From assembly GCF_001500045.1 (NCBI RefSeq), contig NZ_LQIX01000012.1, positions 434,001-498,000 of the forward strand: 64,000 nucleotides of DNA. The letters are read 5' to 3'. Position 1 is the stretch's first letter; each line of letters begins with the position of its first letter. A program made the position numbers and the translations under genes. This stretch comes from Mycobacterium sp. GA-1199 (GTDB lineage Bacteria; Actinomycetota; Actinomycetes; Mycobacteriales; Mycobacteriaceae). The notes beneath the pieces were generated by a model. The model worked only from the letters and a program-made list of their open reading frames with translations. It was not told the DNA's origin and made no database searches. Shown in pieces: positions 27,381 to 42,300 of the stretch.

Positions 27381-30300
27381 TGCGGGTCGGCGTAAGCCGC
27401 TGGTGGCCGGTGAGAGGCCTTCGGTGGTGCCCCTGTCATTCGCACAGAACCGGTTGTGGTTCCTCAACCAGTTCGAGGGCGGGGCTGCAACATACAACAT
27501 TCCGACCGCTTTCCGGATCACAGGTGCGCTGGATGTAGAAGCGCTCGACGCTGCCCTCGACGACGTCATCGCCCGCCATGAAGCTCTGCGCACCACCTTC
27601 CCAGACATCGACGGAGTCCCGTTCCAGGAAGTGCTGCCCGCCGGGCGGGGGATGTGGCGACGCGGACCCGCAGTGGTCTCGGCCCGCGAAGAAGATGTGG
27701 CCGCCGAGTTGGTGGCGCTGGCGGGGTACAAATTTGATCTGTCCGCTGAGATCCCGATCCTCGCGCGAATCTACTCGGTGGGGCCAGAGCATTACGTCGT
27801 CGGAATTGTCGTACACCACATCGCTTTTGACGGATGGTCGCTGGCGCCGATGGTACGTGACGTGGCTGAGGCGTATCGCGCCCGCCAACAGGGGCACGCG
27901 CCTGAGTGGGAGCCGTTGGCGGTGCAGTACGTCGATTACACCTTGTGGCAACAGGATTGGCTCGGTTCCGAGCACGATCCCGACAGCGTGATCGCGAAGC
28001 AACTGCAATATTGGCGACAGGAGCTGGCGGAACTCCCGGAACTGGTCACGCTTCCACCGGACCGAGCACGCCCGCCGGTCGCCAGTTACCGCGGCGACGA
28101 AGTGGAACTCCGCATCGAACCCCAGTTGTGGGCCGGGGTCAAGCAGTTGGCGGCGGCGCATAACGCAACGGCTTCGATGGTGTTGCAGGCCGTCATGGCG
28201 GTTGTGCTGCACCGCGCCGGCGCAGGCGAAGACGTGGTCATGGGCACCCCAATCGCCGGACGGTCCGACCAAGCGCTCGACAACCTTGTCGGATTCTTCG
28301 TCAACACCTGGGTTTCGCGGGTGGGCGTCAAGTCGGGACAGCCGTTCAGCGATGTGCTGGCCGAAGTGCGTCGTAAAGCTCTCGATGCCTACAGCAACCA
28401 GGATGTTCCGTTCGAGTTGCTCGTCGAACAGCTCAACCCGACGCGGTCGACTTCGCACAACCCGCTCTTCCAGGTGCTGATGGTCTTCCAGAACAACATG
28501 CGTCCCGAGGTTCTGGCGCTGGACGAGGTCGGCATCGAACAGCAGGCGGTCACCACCCGCACGGCCAGGTTCGATCTCGATATCGAGCTGGGGGAGGTAC
28601 CCACCGAAGATCCGGCCGCGCCGATGGCCGCCGGAATGGTGTTGTACGCCACGGACTTGTACGAACGAGCCACCATCGAGCGGTTTGTCACCTGGTTCGG
28701 TCGAGCGCTCGAGGCAGTGGTCGCCGATGCCTCGGTGGTGGTCGGAGACGTGGCGCTGCTCGAGGACGACGAGCGTCAACTGGTGCTGCAGGAGTGGTCG
28801 GGTAATTCGGTGACGGCGCCGGTGGGAGTGGCGCCACAGCTGCTGGCAACCACGGTCGCCAGCGACCCGGATGCCGTGGCCCTCGTCGATGGCAACAGGG
28901 AATGGTCGTATCGCGAGCTGGACGAGTGGTCGACGCGTCTGGCGCGGGCACTGATCGAGACAGGTGTGGGTCCGGAGCGCGCCGTTGGCGTGGCGATGGA
29001 ACGCTGCGCGGAACTGGTCGTGGCTTGGTGGGCGCTGATGAAGGCCGGTGGGGCGTACGTGCCGGTGGACCCCGCCTATCCAGTGGAGCGGATCACCACT
29101 GTGTTGAATGCGGTTTCCGCGGTGTGCGTTCTGGCCTTCGGAGAGGGCAGCATAGCCGGAACAGGGGACCGCCCGGTGCTGCGTATCGACGGTCTGGATC
29201 TATCGGCGCAACCCGCGGATCCCATCACCGACGCGGATCGGTTGGCACCGCTGAAGGCGCACAACACCGCTCACGTGATCTTCACTTCGGGATCCACCGG
29301 CACCCCGAAAGGAGTGGCGGTCAGCCACGCCGGCCTGTTGGGAGTTGCCGCGCTTCACGAGGTGTACAGGATGGGCGCGGACACGCGCCTGCTGTTGGTG
29401 GCCGCGCCGACCTTCGATGTGTCGATCGGAGAGGTGCTGCTGGCGGTCGGTTCGGGCGCGGCTTTGGTGGTGGCGCCACCCGATGCATACGCCGGTGAGG
29501 CGCTGACCAGACTGCTGGAAAACCAACGGGTCAACGCCGCAACGCTCACGCCGACGGTGCTGTCCACGCTGGATCGTAGTCGACTCCGCGACGTGAGCAC
29601 GCTCATCACGACGGGCGAAGCGTGCCCGACGGAACTGGCGGCCGCCTGGGCGAGGGGTCGCCAGATGTTCAACGCCTACGGCCCCACCGAGACCACGATC
29701 TGGGCCACTTCCAGTTCGACGCTGGAGCCTGGGGAGGCAGTGGGAATAGGCGCCCCCATCGCCGGGGTGTCCGCTCTTGTCCTCGACGCGCGGCTGAACC
29801 CGGCGCCGGTCGGAGTGGTGGGCGAGCTCTACCTGGGCGGTCCCGCGCTGGCGCACGGTTACGTCGGTAGGCCGGATCTGACCGCCGATCGGTTCGTCGC
29901 AAACCCCTATGGGCCGGCGGGAACACGCATGTACCGAACCGGCGACCTGGTGCGTTGGACCCGCACCGGGACGGTGGACTACCTTGGTCGCGCCGACACC
30001 CAGATCAAACTCCGCGGACAGCGCATCGAGCTGGGTGAAATCGAGAACTCACTGCTCGCATGCGAGCAGGTCACCCAGGCCGCCGCGCTGGTCCATCGCG
30101 GCAACACCGGTGCACACCTCGTCGCCTATGTCACCCTCGATCGCAGCCGCGCCGGCGATCACGACGCCGAAATCGTCAATCAGTGGCAGCACGTCTACGA
30201 CGAGTTGTACGACACCGAGGTCGACGCGCGCGACTTCGGGAAGGACTTCCGGGGTTGGAACAGCAGTTTGACCGATGGCCCGATTCCGCTCGAGGAGATG

Positions 30301-33300
30301 CTGGAATGGCAATCGGCCACCGTCGACCGGATCATGGCCCTACGGCCGCAGCGGGTGTTGGAGATCGGTGCGGGCTCCGGTTTGGTGTTGTCTCAGATCG
30401 CTCCGCTCTGCGACGAATATTGGGCGACAGACTTTTCCGCACCGACGATTCAGGCCCTACAAGCGGCGGTGGCTGCTCAGCCGTGGGGCGAGCGGGTGCA
30501 CCTGTTGGTGCAGCCGGCCGATGTGGTCGATGAGCTCCCCCAAGACCATTTCGATGTGGTGGTACTCAACTCGGTCATCCAGTACTTCCCAAGCGCGGCG
30601 TACCTGACCGAGGTGCTCGCGGTGGCGATGCGGTTGCTCGCGCCCGGTGGCTCACTGTTCATCGGTGATGTTCGCAATCACACGCTGCACGGTGCGCTCC
30701 AAACAGCGGTTGCATTGGCCCGTACGGAGGCCGGCGATACCAACGAGATTCGTGAGCGCGTCCAGCGCGCTCTCGTCAGCGAGGTCGAGTTACTGCTGGC
30801 GCCAGAGTTTTTCACCGCCTGGGCTGCCGATCAGCCAGTCGTGGCCGGACTCGATATCCAGACCAAACGGGGTCGAGCCGACAACGAACTGACCCGCTAC
30901 CGATATGACGTCGTAGTCCACAAGTCGCCTGTCGCGGTGCGCTCGATGGCTGAGGTGCCGTCCTGGGAGTGGAGCGACTGTGCGGGCCTTCGTGGACTGC
31001 AGGACCAGTTGACCGCCCAGCGCCCCGTGGTGGTCCGAGTCACAGAGATCCCCCGAGCCGGTCTCGTCACAGACGTCTACATCGAAAAAGCCTTGGCTGC
31101 AGGCGAATCTCTCGATGATGCACTCGCCGAAGCGATCGCGGTGAACCAAGAAGCGGTGACGCCTGAACAGCTGCACCGCATCGGTGAAGCTGCAGGTTAT
31201 CGAGTCGCGGTCACCTGGGGTGCGGAACCCGGTTCCGTCGACGCCGTTTTCCTGGGGGGACAACAGGATTCACTGCTGACTGACCTGTATTCCCCCTCCA
31301 GCGGGGTGCGTCAGCGGATCACCACTGCCAACGACCCGGACACCAACACAAAGCTCACCGCGGTGCGGCAGCAGCTGAGCGCGCGGTTGCCCGAGTACAT
31401 GGTTCCGTCGCAGATCGTGGTGCTCGAGGAGTTCCCCCTGACCTCGTCGGGGAAGATCGACCGGAAATCGCTGCCGGAACCGGTATTCGCTGCGACCCCC
31501 TTCCGGGCGCCGGAGACCGAGACCGAGGAGATCGTCGCCGGCATCTTCGCCCAGGTGTTGGGGTTGGAGCGGGTCGGAGTAGATGATTCGTTCTTCGATC
31601 TGGGTGGCGATTCGCTACTCGCTATGCGGGTGATCGCTGCAGTCAACGCGGGACTGGATGCCGGGCTTTCGGTGCGCGCGGTGTTCGAGTCGCCATCCGT
31701 GGCACAGTTGGCGTCCCGCGTCGGTGACGAATCAACGCAGTTGGAGCCGTTGGTGCCGGTGCAGCGGCCTGCGGTGGTGCCGTTGTCGTTTGCCCAGAAC
31801 CGGTTGTGGTTCATCGACCAGTTGCAGGGGCCGTCACCGATCTACAACATGGCGGTAGCGTTTCGACTGAGTGGTGCCCTCGACGAAGGCGCGTTGGCTG
31901 AAGCGTTCTGGGATGTGGTCGCCCGCCATGAGAGTCTGCGCACGTTGTTTGTGGCTCCCGATGGAGTTCCGCAGCAGTTGGTGGTTCCGGTCGATGAGGT
32001 TGATTTGGGTTGGGGCGTCATCGATGCCAGTGAGTGGCCGGATCACCAACTGACCGAGGCCATCGACGCTGCGGTGCAGCACCCCTTCGACCTAGCCAGT
32101 GAACTTCCTTTGCGGGCAACGCTTTTCCGGGTTAGCGACCGTGAGCGGGTGTTGGTGGCAGTGGTCCACCACATCGCTGCGGATGGCTGGTCGATCACGC
32201 CATTGGTCACGGATATCGCGGTCGCGTACGCCGCCAGGTGTTCCGGTCGGCCTCCGGGCTGGGAGCCCTTGCCGGTGCAATACGTCGACTACACGCTGTG
32301 GCAGCGAGTGCAGTTGGGGGATCTGACCGATCCGCACAGCCGTATCTCTGAGCAGTTGGCTTACTGGGAGCAGGCGTTGGCCGGCCTTCCGGAGCGGTTG
32401 GAGCTGCCGACGGACCGGCCGTATCCGCCGGTGGCCGATTACCGCGGCGCCACCGTCGAGTTGGAGTGGTCGGCGGAGTTGCAGCAGCGGGTCGCCGCGG
32501 TGGCGCGCGAGTACGACGCCACCAGCTTCATGGTCGTGCAGGCGGCGCTGGCGGTGTTGTTGGGCAAGGTCAGCGCCAGCAGTGACGTCGCGGTCGGCTT
32601 CGCGATCGCCGGCCGCAGTGACCCGGCCCTCGACCGCCTCGTGGGCTTCTTCGTGAACACATTGGTGTTGCGAGTCGACTTGGCGGGCGATCCCACATTT
32701 GCCGACCTGTTGACGCAGGTGCGGGGACGCAGTCTGGCTGCCTATGAGCACCAGGACGTGCCATTCGAGGTGTTGGTGGATCGGCTGAATCCGGCCCGCT
32801 CACTTACGCATTCGCCGCTGGTGCAGGTGTTGTTGGCGTGGCAGAACTTCACTGGTCAGGACAATGACGTCGCCGGTTTGGGCCTGGGTGACGCAGACGT
32901 CACACCGATGCCGGTGGACACTCGTACCGCGCGCGTGGACTTGACCTTCACGCTGGGGGAGTACTGGAGTGGTACCGGCGAACCCGAGGGCATACGCGGC
33001 GAGGTGGAATTCCGCACCGATGTGTTCGACCCCGCCAGCATCGACACGCTGATCGAGCGGTTGCAGCGGGTGTTGGTGGCGATGACCGTCGAACCGATGC
33101 GGCGACTTTCGTGGGTGGACCTGCTCGACGAGGCTGAGCATGCCCGCATTCACGGGTGGGGGAACCTCGCGGCGCTGACCCGGCCGGCATCTGAGACATT
33201 GTCGATACCGGCGCTGTTCGCAGAGCAGGCGGAGCGCACCCCCGAGGCGGTGGCGCTGATCCATGGGCAGCAGTCGTGGACCTACCGGCAGTTGGACGAG

Positions 33301-36300
33301 GCATCGAACCGGCTGGCGCACTTATTGATTGGGTATGGTGCGGGCCCCGGACAGCGGGTCGCGCTGCTTTTACCGCGGTCGGCCGAAGCGATCACAGCGA
33401 TCGTGGCGGTACTCAAGAGCGGGGCGGCCTACCTGGCGATCGACCCAGCGCACCCGGACGCGCGGATCGAGTTCATGCTCGGCGATGCTGCGCCGATCGT
33501 CACGATCACCACCAGCTTGTTGGCTGAGCGGGCGCCGCTCCTCGGGTCGGTGACCATCGACATCAACGACGCCAGAATCGAGGACCAGCCGAGCACGGCC
33601 CCGCCCGCGCCGATGCCCGACGATATCGCGTACCTCATCTACACCTCAGGCACGACCGGTACGCCCAAGGGCGTGGCGGTACCGCACAAGAACGTGATCC
33701 GGCTGCTGGAGACGTTGGATTCCGAGGTGCCCGCCGCTGGCGTGTGGTCCCAATGTCATTCTCTCGCTTTCGATTTTTCGGTATGGGAGATGTGGGGCGC
33801 GCTGCTGCGCGGGGGCCGGCTTGTCGTGGTGCCCGATACGGTCGTCCGTTCGCCCGAGGACCTCCACGCACTCTTGATCAGTGAGGAAATCAGTGTCCTG
33901 AGCCAGACGCCGTCGGCGTTCTATGCGCTCCAGGCCGCCGATGCCTTATCACCCGAGGCGAGGTATCGAATCGCGCTCGAGACCATTGTGTTCGGCGGCG
34001 AGGCGCTCGAACCACATCGTCTCCGGACATGGCTGCAAAGTCACCCGGGAGCGCCTCGGCTGCTCAACATGTACGGCATCACCGAAACCACGGTGCATGC
34101 CTCATTGAGGGAAATCGTCTCGGGTGACACCGGCAGCGTAGTCAGCCCGATCGGGGTTCCGCTGGCCCACCTCGGCTTCTTCGTGCTCGATGGTTGGTTG
34201 CGTGCGGTGCCCGTCGGTGTGGTCGGCGAGTTGTACGTCGCCGGGTCCGGGTTGGCATACGGGTACGTGGGTCGTGGCCCGTTGACTGCCTCGCGGTTCG
34301 TGGCGTGTCCCTTCGGCGCGGCGGGTCAACGGATGTATCGCACCGGCGATCTGGTGCGGTGGGGCCCCGATGGACAGGTCCAGTATCTGGGGCGCGCTGA
34401 TGAGCAGGTCAAGATTCGCGGCTACCGCATCGAACTCGGTGAGGTCCAAGCAGCGTTGAGCGCTCTAGACGGAGTGGAACAGGCGGTAGTCGTCGCCCGT
34501 GAGGATCGCCCCGGCGACAAGCGTCTTGTCGCCTATGTGACGGGCGATGCCGGACCGTCCGAGATACGGGCCGCGCTGTCTGAGGGGCTTCCGGCCTACA
34601 TGGTCCCCGCGGCGGTGGTCGTCATGGCCGCGATACCCCTGACAGTCAACGGCAAAGTCGACAAGCGAGCCCTGCCCGCACCCGAATACGCCGACGTCGA
34701 TCGTTACCGCGCGCCGGCGACGTTGACCGAAGAAATCCTGGCCGGCATTTATGCCGAGGTGTTGGGATCGGAGCGGGTCGGAGTCGACGACTCGTTCTTC
34801 GACCTCGGTGGCGACTCGCTGTCGGCGATGCGGGTGATCGCCGCGATCAACAAGGCGTTCGATGCCGGGCTTTCGGTTCGCGCGTTGTTCGAGGCTCCCT
34901 CGGTCGCCCGATTGGCTTCGCGTGTGGGTGAAGGCGGCGCGGTGGAGCCGTTGGTTCCGGTGCAGCGGCCTGCGGTGGTGCCGTTGTCGTTTGCGCAGAA
35001 CCGGTTGTGGTTCATCGATCAGTTGCAGGGTCCCTCGGCGATCTACAACATGGCGGTCGCTCTGCGGTTGGCGGGGCGTCTGGACACTGACGCGCTGGGT
35101 GCGGCGTTGGCGGATGTTGTGGCCCGCCACGAGAGTCTGCGCACGATGTTCGTGGCTCCCGAGGGTGTCCCGCAGCAGCTGGTGCTGCCGGTCGAAGAGG
35201 CTGACTTCGGCTGGCAGGTTGTCGATGCCAGCGGTTGGCCTGCAGACCGGCTGACCGAGGGCATCGATGCGGCGAGGCTGCACACGTTCGACCTGGCGAA
35301 CGAAGTCCCGCTGCGCGCAAAGCTTTTCCGGCTCGCTGACGATGAGTATGTGCTGGTTGCGGTTGTGCACCATATCGCCGCGGACGGTTGGTCGGTGACC
35401 CCGCTGGTTACCGACTTGGGGGTGGCCTATGCGGCGCGGTGTTCGGGTCAGACCCCGAGCTGGGATCCGCTGCCGGTGCAGTACGTGGATTACACGCTGT
35501 GGCAGCGCGCTCAGCTCGGGGACATCAATGATCCAGACAGCCGCATCACGACCCAGTTGACGTATTGGGAGCAGGCGCTGGCCGGAATGCCCGAACAGTT
35601 GCAGCTACCGACCGATCGGCCCTACCCGCCGGTGGCCGATTACCGGGGAGCTTCGGTGGCGCTTCAGTGGCCTGCCGAGTTGCAGCAGCAGATCGCCCGG
35701 CTGGCTCGTCAGCACGACGCGACCACCTTCATGGTCGTCCAAGCCGCCTTGTCGGTGCTGTTGGCCAAGTTGAGCGCCAGTGATGATGTGGCCGTAGGGT
35801 TTGCGATCGCCGGACGCGGCGACCCCGCACTCGAGAAATTGGTCGGTTTCTTCGTCAACACGCTGATACTTCGCGTTGAACTGGAGGGTGACCCGACCGT
35901 CGCGGAGCTTCTCACGCAGGTCCGCGCGCGCAGCCTCGCCGCCTACGAGCACCAGGATGTGCCGTTCGAGGTGCTGGTGGAGCGGCTCACAACCACGCGG
36001 TCTCTGACACGCTCGCCGTTGGTCCAGGTGCTGTTGGCCTGGCAGAACTTCGCCGGCCAGGACAACGACTCGACCGGTCTGACGCTGGGAGATCTGGAAG
36101 CGACACCGTTGCCATCGGAGACCCGCACCGCCCGCATGGACCTGACGTTCTCGATGGCCGAACGTTGGAGCGAAAACGGTGAACCCGCCGGAATTGCGGG
36201 ATCCGTGGAGTTCCGCACCGATGTGTTCGACGCAACCAACATCGAGAGACTGATCGGACGGCTGCAACGGGTCTTGGTGGCGATGACCACCGCGCCGACC

Positions 36301-39300
36301 CTACGGTTGTCGTCGATCGATCTGCTCGACGAGGCCGAACACGCGCGCCTGGATCAGCTTGGTCACCGAGCAGCGGTGATGACCGCGCCGGCGCCGGCGT
36401 CGGTTTCGGTCCCAGCGGCGTTCGCCCGGCAGGTCGCCACTACGCCTGGAGCGGTGGCACTCAGCGATAGCGGACGTTCGTGGACATATCGCGAACTGGA
36501 CGAAGCGTCGAATCGCTTGGCGCACTTACTGGTCGAATATGGGGCGGGCCCAGGTGAGTGCGTGGCGCTGATGCTGCCGCGCTCAGCTGAAGCGATCGTG
36601 TCGATTCTGGCGGTCCTCAAGGCTGGTGCGGCGTACCTGCCGATCGACCCGACGCTGCCGTCAGCCCGAATCGAGTTCATGGTGGGCGATGCCGCGGTGA
36701 TCGCGGCGATCACCAATAGCAGGCTTGCCGAGCGTCTGGCCGGATGTGACGTGCGGATCATCGACACCGACGATCCACGCATCGAGGTCAAACCGGCCAC
36801 GGCTTTGCCCACGCCCGCGCCCGATGACATCGCGTACCTGATCTACACGTCGGGGACCACCGGTGTGCCGAAGGGGGTGGCGGTTGCTCATCGCAACGTG
36901 ACCCAGTTCGTAGCGGGTGTCGACGCCGACGTCTCGGTGGCGGGCGTTTGGTCGCAATGGCATTCGTTGTCTTTCGATGTCTCGGTGTGGGAGATCTTCG
37001 GGGCGTTGTTACATGGTGGCCGGTTGGTGGTGGTGCCGGAACGGGTGGCCGCTTCACCGACCGACCTGCACGCGTTGCTGGTGGCCGAACAGGTCGATGT
37101 CCTTTGTCAGACCCCGTCCGCGGTGGGCATGTTGTCGACGGAGGGGCTGGAGTCGACCGCGCTGATGGTCGCCGGTGAGGCGTGCCCGACCGACGTGATG
37201 GATCGGTGGGCCCGGGACCGGGTGATGATCAACGCTTACGGTCCGACCGAGGCCACCGTGTACGCGGCGATGAGTGCGCCGCTGATCCCCGAATCGGGTA
37301 TCGCGCCGATCGGCTCGCCGGTGTCGGGGGCGGCGTTGTTCGTGCTCGATGCAGGTTTGCGCCCGGTGCCCGCAGGTGTGGTCGGCGAGTTGTATATCGC
37401 CGGTGGCGGTGTCGCAGTGGGGTATTGGCTGCGCAGCGGACTGACCGCGTCGCGGTTTGTGGCGTGTCCGTTCGGTGCGTCGGGTCAACGGATGTATCGC
37501 ACCGGGGATCTCGTGCGCTGGGGTGCCGACGGGCAGTTGCAGTATTTGGGGCGCGCTGACGAACAGGTCAAGATCCGCGGATTCCGAATCGAACTCGGCG
37601 AAGTGCAGTCCGCGTTGGCCGCGTGTGAGGGTGTCCGGCAGGCGGTGGTGCTTGCCCGTGAGGACCGCCCCGGTGACAAGCGTCTCGTGGGCTATGTGAC
37701 CGGCACCGCCGATCCGTTCCGGACTCGCGCCGCGCTGGCCGAGCGCCTGCCGGCCTACATGGTGCCCGCGGCGGTGATCGTGATCGAGACGCTGCCGCTG
37801 ACTCCGAACGGCAAGCTGGATCGACGCGCCTTGCCGGCGCCGGAATATCAGGACGTCGGCAAGGTCTATCGGGCGCCGACAACTCCCACCGAAGAGATCC
37901 TGGTCGGCATTTACGCCGAGGTGTTGGGACTGGAGCGGGTCGGTGTCGACGACTCGTTCTTCGAACTCGGTGGCGATTCGCTGTCAGCGATGCGCGTGAT
38001 CGCAGCGATCAACACGAGCCTGGATACCGCCGTTTCAGTGCGCACCCTGTTCGAAGCGTCGACGGTGGCGCAGTTGGCGCCCCGTCTCGGCGAGGAGTCA
38101 ACCCGCCTCGAACCCTTGGTGCCGGTGCAGCGACCTGAGGTGGTGCCGCTGTCGCTCGCGCAGAACCGACTGTGGTTCATCGATCAGCTTCAGGGTCCCT
38201 CGCCGATTTACAACATGGCGGTGGCGCTGCGATTGACCGGGGACCTTGCTACGGCGGCGCTGGCGGCGGCGCTGACCGATGTGGTCGGCCGTCACGAAAG
38301 CCTGCGCACGGTGTTCCCGACCGTCGACGGTGTGCCACAGCAGATTGTGCTTCCTGTCGAGGAGGTCGATTTCGGGTGGGAGGTCATCGATGCCACCGGG
38401 TGGCCGAAGCACCGCCTGCACGACACCATCGATCAAGCAGCCGGCTACACTTTCGATCTGGCGGGGGAGATTCCGTTGCGGGCGCGGCTTTTCCGCGTTG
38501 CCGAGGATGAGCATGTGTTGGTGGCGGTGGTGCACCATATCGCCGCCGACGGCTGGTCGGTGACCCCGCTGGTTCGCGATCTCGCGGTCGCCTATGGCGC
38601 CCGGTGTGCCGAACAGGCGCCGGACTGGGACCCGCTGCCGGTGCAGTATGTCGACTACACGTTGTGGCAGCGAGCACAACTGGGCGATCTGAGCGACGGT
38701 GGCAGCCGCCTCGGCACCGAGGTGGCGTATTGGGAGCAGGCGTTGGCCGGGCTGCCGGAGCGCTTGGAATTGCCCACCGATCGGCCGTATCCGGCGGTTG
38801 CCGATCACCGCGGAGCCACGGTGGAGCTGCGCTGGCCGGCGCAGCTGCAGCAGCAAGTGGCTGCGGTGGCGCGCGCACACAATGCGTCGAGTTTCATGGT
38901 GGTGCAAGCGGCGTTGGCGTTGCTGTTGGGCAAGGTCAGCGCGAGCAGTGATGTGTCGGTCGGGTTCGCGATCGCTGGACGGCGCGATCCGGCGCTCGAA
39001 GACTTGGTGGGCTTCTTCGTCAACACGTTGGTGTTGCGTGTTGACCTGGCCGGCGATCCCACGGTGGGTGAGTTGGTGGCGCAGGTGCGCTCGCGCAGCC
39101 TTGAGGCTTACGAGCATCAAGACGTGCCGTTCGAGGTGTTGGTGGAACGTCTCAATCCCACCCGGTCGTTGACGCATCATCCGCTGGTGCAGGTGATGTT
39201 GGCGTGGCAGAACTTCGCCGGGCAGCGCACCGCTCCGGCCGAACTGAGCTTGGGGCAGGTGCAGGCCACGCCTCTGCCGATCGAAACCCACACTGCCCGC

Positions 39301-42300
39301 ATGGATCTGACGGTGTCGCTGGGCGAGGAATGGATGGAGACAGGCGAGCCCGCCGGGATCGCTGGGGTCGTGGAGTTCCGCACGGATGTGTTCGATGCGG
39401 CCAGCGTCGAGGCGCTGATCGGGCGGTTGCAGCGACTGCTGGCAGCGATGACCGCCGAGCCGACCCAGCGGGTTTCCTTGGTGGATTTGCTCGATGACGC
39501 CGAGCACGCTCAGCTGGATCAGATCGGTCATCGCGCGGTACTGACGCAACAACCGGCGCGGGAGCCGGTGTCGATCACCGAATTGTTCGGCGATCAGGTA
39601 ACGCGCATACCCGATGAGGTAGCGCTCCGATGCGGGGACCGTTCGTGGACCTATCGGGAGCTTGACGAGGCCTCGAACCGATTGGCGCACTTGTTGATTG
39701 GCATTGGCGCTGGCCCCGGTGCATGTGTTGCACTGCTGTTGCCGCGCTCGGCCGAGACGATCGTGGCGATCGTCGCAGTGCTCAAGACCGGAGCCGCTTA
39801 TCTGGCCGTGGATCCGGCGCATCCCGACGTGCGGATCAAATTCATGCTCGACGACGCCTCACCTGTCGCGGCGGTCACTACCGAAGGCTTGCGGGCGCGG
39901 TTGGACGGGTACGTCCTGCCGGTCGTGGACGTCGACGATCCCCGTATCGACGCGGAAGCCAGCACTGCACTACCCGGCCCGGCTCCCGATGACCTCGCCT
40001 ACATCATTTACACGTCCGGCACCACGGGGGTGCCCAAGGGGGTGGCTGTCAGCCATCACACCGTGACCCAGATGTTGGGGTCGATGCCGGCGCATCTCCC
40101 GCTGTCCGGCGTATGGACGCAGTGGCATTCTTATGGCTTCGACGTCTCGGTTCAAGAGATCTGGGGTGCACTTCTTCACGGCGGTCGGCTGGTGGTCGTG
40201 CCCGACGCTGTGGTGCGCTCACCGGAAGAGTTCCACGCTCTGCTGATCGCTGAGCAGGTCACGGTTCTGAGTCAGACCCCATCTGCCTTGGGCGTGCTTT
40301 CGTCGCAAGGCTTGGATTCGGTCGAGTTGCTCATCATGGGCGGCGAGGCTTGCCCCGTCGAACTGGTGGATCGGTGGGCCCCGGGCCGACTGATGATCAA
40401 CGTCTGCGGTCCGACCGAGACATCGATGTTCGCGGCGATGAGTGCACCGCTGACCCCCGGTACGGGTGCGCCGCCGATCGGGTCCCCTGTGCCGGGTGCG
40501 GCGTTCTTTGTGCTGGACCAGTGGTTGCGGCCAGTCCCGATGGGTGTGATCGGCGAGCTGTACGTCGCCGGGCGGTTGGGGACGGGTTACGTGCGGCGGC
40601 CCGCGCTGACCGGGTCGCGGTTCGTGGCGTGTCCGTTCGGCGGGGCGGGCGAGCGGATGTATCGCACTGGGGACCTGGTGCGCTGGGATCCCGACGGTCA
40701 GCTGCAGTACCTCGGACGGGCTGACGAACAGGTCAAGATCCGTGGATACCGCATCGAGCTCGGTGAAGTGCAGGCGGCGTTGGCGGGATGCGAAGGTGTG
40801 GAGCAAGCCGTGGTGCTCGCACGCGAGGACCGCCCCGGCGACAAGCGGCTGGTGGGTTATGTCACCGGCACCGCCGAGCCGGCCGAGATCCGCAGCGATC
40901 TGGCCGAGCGGCTTCCGGCCTATATGGTGCCGGCGGCCGTGGTGGTGATGGCCGCGCTTCCGCTGACACCGAATGGCAAACTCGACAAGCGTTCTCTACC
41001 GACGCCCGAATACACCGACGGCGAACAGTACCGCCCGCCGGCCACTTTGATCGAAGAGATGCTCGTCGCGATCTTCGCTCAGGTGCTGGGACTGGAGCGG
41101 GTCGGCGTGGATGACTCGTTCTTTGACCTGGGCGGGGATTCGTTGTCGGCCATGCGGGTGATCGCCGCGATCAATAAGTCCTTCAATGCCGGACTTTCGG
41201 TGCGCGCCTTGTTCGAATCGCCTTCGGTGGCGCAGTTGGCGCCGCGCGTGAGCGAGGGCGGCGGGATGGAACCGTTGACGCCGGTCCAGCGGCCCGCTGT
41301 CGTGCCCTTGTCGTTCGCGCAGCAACGGTTGTGGTTCATCGATCAACTCCAGGGACCGTCCGCGATCTACAACATCGCGGTCGCACTGCGACTCAGTGGG
41401 CGTCTGGATACCGGTGCGTTGGGTCAAGCGCTGGCCGACGTCATTGGCCGTCATGAGAGTCTGCGCACGTTGTTCGTGGCGCCTGAGGGGGTCCCCCAGC
41501 AGCTGGTGATTCCTGTCGAGCGCGCGGAGTTGGGCTGGCAGGTCATCGACACCGCCGGTTGGCCCGAGGGTCGGCTGGAAGAGGCCATCGACGCCGCGGT
41601 GCGGCAGCCTTTCGACCTGGCAGCCGAAATTCCTTTGCGGGCACAGCTGTTCCGCATCTCCGAGGACGAGCACGTAATGGTGACGGTGGTACACCACATC
41701 GCCGCCGATGGTTGGTCGGTCAGGCCGCTGGTGGCAGATCTCGCGACTGCTTATGCGGCCCGGTGTGCGGGGCAGGCTCCGCATTGGGCCGACCTCCCGG
41801 TGCAGTATGTCGACTACACGCTGTGGCAGCGGGCGCAACTTGGTGACATCAACGATCCCGACAGCCGCATCGCCGCGCAGCTGAATTATTGGGAGCAGGC
41901 GCTCGCCGGAATGCCCGAGCGACTGGAGTTGCCCACCGATCGTCCGTACCCGTCGGTGGCGGATTACTGCGGTGCCCGGGTGCCCGTGGAATTGCCAGCA
42001 GAGCTGCAACTGCAGGTTGCCCGCCTGGCCCGTGAGCACAATGCGACCAGCTTCATGGTGGTGCAGGCGGCCCTAGCGGTTCTGCTGTCCAAGATAACGG
42101 CCGGCAACGACGTCGCAACGGGTTTCGCGATCGCCGGGCGCGGCGAGAGCGCGTTGGATGCTTTGGTTGGCTTCTTCGTCAACACGTTGATACTCAGGGT
42201 CGACCTGTCTGGGGACCCCACAGTCGAAGAGGTGCTGACCGAGGTGCGCGGGCGCAGCTTGGCTGCCTACGAGCACCAGGATGTTCCGTTCGAGGTGTTG

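Noticed and set aside
38098..39822. Antisense frame of 574 codons opposite modules 4-5
   Set aside because: Low-complexity Arg/His/Gln-rich translation, no RBS and a perfect sense-strand NRPS.
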